64,000 bases of DNA from Adiantum capillus-veneris. Lineage: Eukaryota; Streptophyta; Polypodiopsida; Polypodiales; Pteridaceae. Position 1 is the first letter of the stretch, and each line of letters begins with the position of its first letter. The stretch lies in the NCBI GenBank assembly GCA_014529385.2, contig CM043960.1:24530896-24594895 (forward strand). Direction: 5' to 3'. Under the pieces are notes generated by a model that saw nothing but the letters and a program-made list of their open reading frames with translations, made no database searches and was not told the origin of the DNA. The translations under genes and the position numbers were made by a program. Positions 58,150-64,000 of the stretch are shown in pieces.

Positions 58150-58365
58150 CCAGATTACATGGCATTATGCCTCCCCTCGGTGGTTTCTCCTCCACTCATC
58201 ACACAGACCACCACAAGATTGTTCTAGTCGAGTTCACTATAGTGGCTCTCACCCTTACATTTAGCTTGTACACCCCACGTGATAGGCTATTTTGGCATCC
58301 GCTGGGGATTATATTGTACTCAGTAATATACAACCTTGATTTTTCCAAAAAAAAAAAAGAAAAAA
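58150..58365 (+). mobile_element. Poly-A retroposon, SINE-like or processed transcript
   Basis: A 216-bp sequence absent from LTR 1 at the same place. It ends in an A-rich tail (58347-58365) and is flanked by a 14-bp perfect direct repeat, the marks of LINE-mediated retroposition. No clear RNA polymerase III A and B boxes are seen, so a processed 3' UTR fragment is as likely as a SINE. Confidence 0.85.
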
Positions 58366-58379
58366 AAGAATACAGATGG
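58366..58379. repeat. Right target-site duplication of the retroposon
   Basis: It matches 58136-58149. Confidence 0.95.
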
Positions 58380-58788
58380 GTTCTGAGAGCTTTTCTTAAA
58401 AAGCGGAATAATTTAACGAGTTTTCCGGAAAGAGCAGACGCTTTCCCGCGAGGAATCTATGTTTGCATTGCATTCGTGCATGTGGTTGCATCCAGGGACG
58501 CCTGGGAAGTGTCGTGAAAGACATTGTTTTTAACTTATAAGGTTTTATTGAGTTTTTGGGCAGGTTCAGACCGATTTTAAAATATGCCGGCGGCCGCCCA
58601 CTTAATAAGTGGGCAGCCACTTAGAAAATAAAGCAACAAAACCAGCTAGCGAATTCTCTCCCTATTTCGGGTAGAACCAAAAAAAAAAAAAAAAAAAAAA
58701 AACACGGCCGCTATCTCTACGCGAGCAGCTATTCGTGCCATGGCCAAGGAGCTATAAAAGCACCACATGCCCTCACTAGAAAGAGGTG

Positions 58789-59537
58789 TCTGCGAGTGTG
58801 TGGCATACCCAGAGTTTGTGTGGCGTACCCGGTGACTTTCGGGACAACTTCTGTTGGAGCCTCTTCGAGCGCCCTTCCCTCGGGTAGTACCCCTTCAAAC
58901 CCATGGTCGCACCCCTTCATGCGAAAGGGTACCACGCCGGCAGGTGCCACCTCTTCCCAATGCTCGCACCCCTTGGAAGTGCCCCTTCAGTTTGAAGAGT
59001 TCGCACTCCTTCCCAAGGATTGCACCCCTTCACACGAACGGTTTTCAAATCACTTGGCGCCATGAGAAGTGCAGATGGGCTGAATTTCTGCAAACGTTGG
59101 CTGCAAATCTGAAAAGCTGGCTGAATTCTGCTACGCAAGGCTGAATTTTTGAAGCGCTGGCAGATTTAACACTTTATTGCTGGCTGAAATGTCACCTCAT
59201 GCTGAAACGCTGCCTTCTAATTTGCAAGCGCTGGCTGCCAATAGACTTTCGCTGGACTTATTTTTCTACGCTGGCTGGGTCTCTGTTTTTACGCTGGGCA
59301 AATTTGCCTATTTTAAAGTTTAGGTGGCCGGCCAAAACCCATAATTAAAAAGGCCTATGTGAAAGCACCTAGAATCCATTTAACTTATTAAAATACCTCA
59401 AAATTTCAGCCCCAAAGTGGCCGGCCAACATTGACTGACATGCCCTAAATTTTTAAAACCCATGTGAACACTTAATCATTTAAAAGGCCCCAAAATTATT
59501 AGGTGCTCTAGGTGCTCCTCTTCGTGCTCACAGTTGC
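58789..59537 (+). repeat. LTR/leader-like DNA upstream of the gag-protease element
   Basis: It begins TGTCTG at the break in LTR 3. The first 250 bp are rich in 'caccccttc' phrases, like the LTR at 62130 (62285-62350), so it may be a diverged 5' LTR. Then come the GCTGGCTG repeats and two copies of a 'gtggccggcca' block (59322 and 59418). The reading frames at 58796-59144 follow the repeats. Confidence 0.45.
59085..59290 (+). repeat. Degenerate short repeat, GCTGGCTG units
   Basis: About ten copies of a unit like 'acgctggctgaattt', spaced irregularly about 15-25 bp apart. Confidence 0.8.
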
Positions 59538-59748
59538 ATGGATGCAGACGCCAACGAGTTCCGCGTGCCCGTGCTATACTTGAGCTACCTTGACGTACTT
59601 CCAGAAGAGCCTCTTCTGAGAACCTGTTCCCGAACCCGAAATTATCATTATTTCCAACTTATCGGCACCAAAACCAATTCCAGAGGTTGTCCCAGAATCT
59701 GTTCCCGACCCAGAACTTACACCTAATCGAGTTCCTTTTGAGACGTAA
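59538..59748 (+). pseudogene. Short leader ORF with Pro-Glu repeats before gag
   Basis: ATG at 59538 gives MDADANEFRVPVLYLSYLDVLPEEP. After a frame change near 59614 it continues EPVPEPEIII, KPIPEVVPESVPDPELTP, and stops just before the gag ATG at 59751. The Pro-Glu/Asp repeat shows it was under coding selection or recently open. The role is unknown; it may be a separate leader peptide or an upstream extension of gag. Confidence 0.45.
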
Positions 59749-59750
59749 CC

Positions 59751-61023
59751 ATGCCGAATTCTTAGGACGAAGGTGGTCAATCTGACGATGCCCTTACTCT
59801 TATTAAGGAGCAGATGGCCACACTTGCTATAAGCCTCGCATCACTTCACACTCGCTTGGATGAGATGCACACGGAAAACACTTCTCGAAGTCGACCTGTT
59901 GTTTCTCGAACTACACATGCTGAGTCGACACCTTCATCCGAAGCTTCAGTGGATGAACCAAACGAACCAGACCCAATTGAAGAGGTAGACAATTGCGAAC
60001 TTCAATTACTTTATAAAATTTTTAATGCTGCACAGAAGAAGAATCTTGATGTTAAACTGTCGGAACCGTATAATGGTCGCTGCGACAAGCGCGTGTTGGA
60101 CCAATGGCTGTTCAAAATGGAGATTTACTTATCGAACACGGACTTGGTCGAGAGTAAAAAAGTTGCACTTGCTAGTTCTCTGCTCAAGGACACAGCATTT
60201 CTTTGGTGGCAACGACGGGTTACTGATGGTAAACACATACCTTCTTGGGATAAATTCCTGCGTGCTATTCGCAAGGCGTTCGAACCTGCCAATGCGGATT
60301 TTCATGCCCGGTCCTCTCTTCGCCGCCTGAGCCAGACAGGTTCCTTGGCCGCGTACATCACAAAGTTCCAAAGATTAACTCTGGAGATAGAGACCCTTAG
60401 TCCCTCTGATAAACTTCACAACTTTATCGATGGACTCGAACCCAACCTGAAGGACGATGTGCACAAATACAACCCTACCACCTTGGATGCTGCAATTGTC
60501 TATGTGGAGCGTCTTGGCGATAAACAACGTCCTACACGGAATTTTCTCCCTGGTGATAGATCTTCAAACAGCGCTCGCTTTTCACAGCGCGATCGCAGAG
60601 ACAACTATAGCTAAAGTCAACAACATCAGTCTCAGTTCAGACAGCAAGCAACGCAACCTTATTCAACTTCAAAGTTCTATTCTCAAGATCGACAATCTCA
60701 AAGCAGATCTTCTTCACATGCTCCTCCACTTGATCGTGGTAAAGAACGTGATTTTTCTCAAGATCGGCATTCCAATCCTCAGCAAGGCTCTTCGTCAAAT
60801 GGATCTTCGACTTCAAAGAAGGAAGGATTGTGTACAATTTGCAGTGGTGACCATAGATGGTATCAATGTCCAAAGAGACCAAATCCGTCTTATTTGAAAA
60901 GAAACTCCAATGCGGAAACATCATCGAACTCTGAACAACCAGATTCTGCTAAGGATAAAGGAAAATCTGTGGTCAATATGATTCGTGTCTCAGAGGATAC
61001 GAGTATTCTTATGAAGTATGCTC
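59751..61023 (+). pseudogene. Gag of an RT-less retroelement
   Basis: The ATG at 59751 is followed by a TAG at 59763; the frame is then open to a stop at 60612. The capsid has KLSEPYNGRCDKRVLDQWLFKMEIYL, LKDTAFLWWQRRV and AYITKFQRLTLEI. The frame resumes after 60614 with a Gln/Ser-rich linker and the zinc knuckle CTICSGDHRWYQC (60829-60867, C-x2-C-x3-H-x4-C). It would assemble particles and bind RNA. The protease follows in the same frame. Confidence 0.9.
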
Positions 61024-61430
61024 AGTGCAATTCTTCAATTTTGGAGCCTCTCTCAAAGCAAGTTTTGAGCCTTCTTGGACTACTCAATGGTCGCTCCATC
61101 AATATTTTGGTGGACAGCGGATGCTCGAATAATTTCGTCAGCACTCAGATAGTTCAACAGCTTGGCTTACCAACTCAGAAGACATCTCACTTATATGATG
61201 TGGAATTAGCAGATGGATCAATCTTGACTTGTGATTAGACAGTTCGACAATTGCAGTTCGAGATTCAAACTTATGCAGATCAACTGGATTTTGAAGTCAT
61301 GTCGATCTTATTACGACATGATTCTTGGTCAGCATTGGTTATTTCAATATGATCCAGCAATTAGCTTTCGAGGACGTACTATCAATTTGTTCAAAGATGG
61401 ACGTGAATTGATTTTACATGGGCTTTCTCA
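61024..61430 (+). pseudogene. Retropepsin of the RT-less element
   Basis: NILVDSGCSNNFVSTQIVQQLG (intact DSG triplet at about 61109-61117) and VELADGSILTCD lead to a TAG at 61236. The next part is in a shifted frame: YDMILGQHWLFQYDP (ILG motif, near 61315) and SFRGRTINLF. The protease would process gag. The stop and the frame change break this copy. Confidence 0.88.
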
Positions 61431-62100
61431 TGCGGAAAGAGTGATTCAAGCCTCACGTGTACTAGTCAAACAGCATGATACAGTGGATTATGAAGAGAAT
61501 ATGATTTCCGATGCAGATGCAGATATTATTATTGATGAATTTTTGAATTCATTAACTTCTCCCGAATCAATTGATGAAGACAAAGATAAAGATATAGTTG
61601 CAGATTCCGAGTCTGAAGACGACTATGCTTTCTTTGATTCTTTATTGGATGATGATATACCAATTACAAGTCATGAAGTTACAGTTCCAGAAGATGATTC
61701 TGAAGAATTTTGGGATTCATTATTGGAAGATGATTACAGTCTCAAGCCAAAATCCTCTCCAGTGATTCATAAAGTTGAAGTTACCCCATCTGAAGAGTAC
61801 CTTGAGAAGATTTCCTCTTCCCCAAATATTTCACAGTTATTGGAAGATTTTAAACCAGAAGGCTTACATCGCATGAAAGATTTTGAAGATCAACCTCTTG
61901 TTGCAGTCAACCTGATTATGCCAGATTCCTCTAAAAAGTCTTTGAATAATGCAATGACATGGGATTTAGCAGTCAAAGCAAAAAGGTTTCGCAAGAAGCA
62001 AAGGTTCAAGACAAAGACTTCAGATAACTTAAAGACTGAAGATTTTCAAAGATTCAATGCTTTTCCAGAGTTCTATCAACATCAGAAGTCATTTCTTTGA
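61431..62100 (+). pseudogene. Acidic C-terminal region replacing pol
   Basis: After the protease the frame stays open for about 220 codons to TGA (62098-62100). It is strongly Asp/Glu/Ser rich with a repeated FxDSLLDDD-type motif (FFDSLLDDDIP, FWDSLLEDDYS), then a basic end (KAKRFRKKQRFKTK). No RT, RNase H or integrase motif occurs before the PPT 20 bp later. The element therefore encodes only gag and protease plus this region and would need enzymes in trans. Confidence 0.75.
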
Positions 62101-62116
62101 CACGGGCTCTCATTTT

Positions 62117-62129
62117 AAATGGCAGGGAA
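62117..62129 (+). other. Polypurine tract of the RT-less element
   Basis: AAATGGCAGGGAA directly precedes TGTCACG. Confidence 0.65.
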
Positions 62130-62568
62130 TGTCACGATTGTGACTATGTTAACAACAATACATGTACTTCTAGTTGCAGATACGCGAAGTGCCATGCCAA
62201 GGAGGACCCCTGCGCTTGGATGGTCACATCCCTTCTCCCAAAGGACGTGTCTCTTCGCCAAAAGTCACACTCCGACGACTGGTCACACCCCTTCGCTCTA
62301 CGGGTGCGACTCTTCTCCCAATGGTTGCAGCTCTTCGCCGAAAGGATGTGTCTTTACGTCTAAAGTCATGTCTCTTCACCAAGAGACGTGTCTTTTCATT
62401 TGTGTCTATTCGTCTCCTATATAAAGGAACCCTTGTATCACACATTCAATCAATCAAACACAGAGTCTTCTAATTCTTGTTTTGAGTACAGTTCAAGTTT
62501 CTTAAGTCTTAATCATGAGTTTAAGTACTTAGTAAAGGATTAGTACCTAGAATCCTCACAGATCACAC
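62130..62568 (+). mobile_element. 3' LTR of the RT-less element (3' end uncertain)
   Basis: It starts TGTCACGATT. It contains repeated 'ctcttc' and 'caccccttc' phrases and a TATA box (cctatataaagg, about 62416-62427) with a typical downstream stretch 'atcacacattcaatcaatca'. A hAT MITE begins at 62577, so the true LTR end may lie before it or continue after 63073. Confidence 0.65.
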
Positions 62569-62576
62569 CTCTTCTT
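62569..62576. repeat. Left 8-bp target-site duplication of MITE 1
   Basis: CTCTTCTT; the right copy at 63074-63081 is CTCTTCTC (7 of 8 match). Confidence 0.8.
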
Positions 62577-62848
62577 CAATGTGACATAAAAACGCGTTTC
62601 ATGCATATGAAACCCCGAAACCTATGAAACGTTTTGCCGAAACGCATGAAACGGACATGCATTTTTTACGAAACGTTTAAAATTGGGGCTTTTTTTCCAA
62701 AAACTTTGTTCAATAGAAGTACTTTGCTAAATGAATCAATCATGCATCAGTTATGATTCATGAAACTAGTGGCTGTGTTTTAACTTTCATCAATACTGAA
62801 CATCTTTTTGATCGTGCTCACTTGAAGTTGCTTCTAAGCAGTGGGCAC

Positions 62849-62891
<43 letters not shown>

Positions 62892-63073
62892 GTGGACATT
62901 AAAGTCTAGAGTCATGTGTGCTACATTGTATACATATTTATTATATTCTATTAATATATAATTTAATGTCGTTTATGAAACTTGTTTCATGTTTTTGACG
63001 CTATGAAACGAAACGTTTCAAAACCTCGAAACCCCGAAACGACCGAAACCACGAAACGTTTCATGTCACATTG
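62577..63073. mobile_element. hAT-type MITE 1 (497 bp)
   Basis: The terminal inverted repeat is CAATGTGACAT on the left, with its reverse complement ATGTCACATTG on the right. It extends imperfectly through 'aaacg.gtttc'. Both subterminal regions (62593-62690 and 62960-63062) are filled with GAAAC(G/C) motifs. The 8-bp TSD and CA...TG ends are hAT hallmarks. A (CT)n tract is at 62850-62888. There is no transposase, so it would depend on an autonomous relative. Confidence 0.88.
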
Positions 63074-63498
63074 CTCTTCTCAGAGGCCCTTTACAGCGCA
63101 GATTGTTGAGTCTGGCTTTCCCCTCATCTTAGATTACCCTACCTACGGACAGGACACCATCCGGTGGTGGTCCTTGTGGTCTCCTGGTGACTGCTGTAGC
63201 TTACGGTAGCTTCTACAATGCAGACTGCTTAGTCTCGCTTTCCTTGATTCGGAGGGAGTTTATGGCGCAAATTACTACATATGGCCTTCCTGGAGTTTTA
63301 CACAGCTTAGCCACCTGGCCACACTGAGTTGCAGGTTCATGCATTGACAGGCTTCCGTGCATTCTCATGACGGTTCCTGGGCTTCTCCATTTTCTTTAGA
63401 CGGTTTGACTACAATCACCATAGATCCTATTGGGCAGGATACTTGCAGGTCTATTGGCACTTCTTTCACGACAAGGAGTTGTTTTCACACTCAATTCG
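63074..63498 (+). repeat. Second copy of the 43052-44233 repeat family
   Basis: 'agaggccctttacagcgcag' and 'gacaccatccggtggtggtcc' match blocks near 44200 and 43830. The block order differs, so it is rearranged or tandem. No gene. Confidence 0.55.
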
Positions 63499-63506
63499 GG
63501 ACCTTC
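63499..63506. repeat. Left 8-bp target-site duplication of MITE 2 (GGACCTTC)
   Basis: A perfect match to 63970-63977. Confidence 0.93.
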
Positions 63507-63872
63507 CAAGGTGGAAAGGTACGGAGTGTACGGTACGTAATCAGTACGCAAGGTACGTCCTTCTGTATGGATCGGCCTTTAAGGTACGTGACCAATACGT
63601 AACATTTGTAACAACAAAAAGAATAGTGACTTTAGCCTTTTTCAGCCTATACATACTAGGAACTACATAGAGTCTAGACATAGATACTACTTCAAACATC
63701 CATTAGATACTGCTTCAATCTGGTTCCTAAAAACAATCTCAACGGTTGTGTAACGCACAACAACGTTTTCTTCATCAAGTAGCCATCCCGAATGGAATAT
63801 CCCGCTACTACCTCCCCATTCTGTATTCGATTGAATACGTTTAAAATGTAGATACTAATGGCAAGATGTCCC

Positions 63873-63903
<31 letters not shown>

Positions 63904-63969
63904 TGGGGAAAAAAAAACGTACACTACCTATCCGTACGTACGGAACCGTACCGTACGGATGTAACCTTG
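63507..63969. mobile_element. hAT-type MITE 2 (463 bp)
   Basis: The ends are CAAGGT and ACCTTG, with subterminal CGTACGG/CCGTACG motifs on both sides (63520-63600 and 63935-63958). A perfect 8-bp TSD is present. A 23-base A tract lies near 63875. There is no coding capacity. It is unrelated in sequence to MITE 1. Confidence 0.92.
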
Positions 63970-63977
63970 GGACCTTC
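63970..63977. repeat. Right 8-bp target-site duplication of MITE 2
   Basis: GGACCTTC, identical to 63499-63506. The last 23 bases of the window are unassigned. Confidence 0.93.
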
Positions 63978-64000
63978 ATGTGGTATCTTCACCTTGTATC

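Larger units (their letters stand above)
57646..58788 (+). mobile_element. LTR 3 of the non-coding family, forward, truncated
   Basis: It starts TGTTGCTAAATTGG like LTR 1 and follows it through the hairpin repeats (about 57810-58067), A tract (about 58680-58702) and TATA box (about 58748-58760) to 'cactagaaagagg'. Homology stops abruptly at about 58788, with TGTCTG beginning a different sequence. It carries a 216-bp retroposon. Confidence 0.8.

Overview
The window looks like repeat-dense intergenic DNA from a large land-plant nuclear genome. The evidence is Ty1/copia, Ty3/gypsy chromovirus, LINE and hAT-MITE sequences, primer-binding sites resembling plant initiator-Met tRNA, and many long (CT/GA)n, (CA/GT)n and poly-A tracts. 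No intact host gene, rRNA, tRNA or CRISPR array is visible. The species is uncertain; a fern or another large-genome non-model plant is a guess. Almost every coding region is a broken retroelement gene.

Layout. 1-1459 is a diverged LTR of the family seen complete at 21561-30391. 1477-4911 (+) is the 3' half of a gypsy pol: RNase H, an integrase with a repeated zinc-binding module, then an unusual retropepsin-like domain after the integrase, a basic tail and a polypurine tract (PPT). 4912-7311 is LTR/leader-like DNA with a repeated perfect palindrome. 7312-9615 (+) is a decayed accessory-type ORF ending at a PPT, followed by an LTR-like segment. A gypsy gag (10630-10728 and 15797-16206, +) is split by a complete copia element (10729-15791, -; TSD ACCAA). 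Two inverted LTR-like arms (16207-17671 and 32585-33935) bracket about 15 kb. Between them on the minus strand lie a copia 3' fragment fused in frame to a gypsy RT/RNase H fragment, and the gag/protease part of that gypsy family. A young complete chromovirus (21561-30391, +; TSD TCCTG, equal 1633-bp LTRs) is inserted there.

33936-36660 (+) is a gag-only retroelement interior. 36990-38700 (-) is a LINE remnant. 41205-42050 (-) is an isolated gypsy gag. 44234-58788 belongs to an LTR family with no recognisable coding: two tail-to-tail LTRs (44234-46955), an internal region, and a third LTR (57646-58788) carrying a poly-A retroposon. A complete chromovirus (48370-56909, -; TSD CTATG) sits in that internal region. 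59538-62568 (+) is a gag-protease element lacking reverse transcriptase. Two hAT-type MITEs (62577-63073 and 63507-63969) end the window.

The elements form a nested stack, so their insertion order can be read. The split gypsy gag predates the copia element, whose LTRs differ at roughly 6-7% of sites by eye. The 21561-30391 chromovirus is among the youngest insertions, with about 1% LTR divergence by eye.
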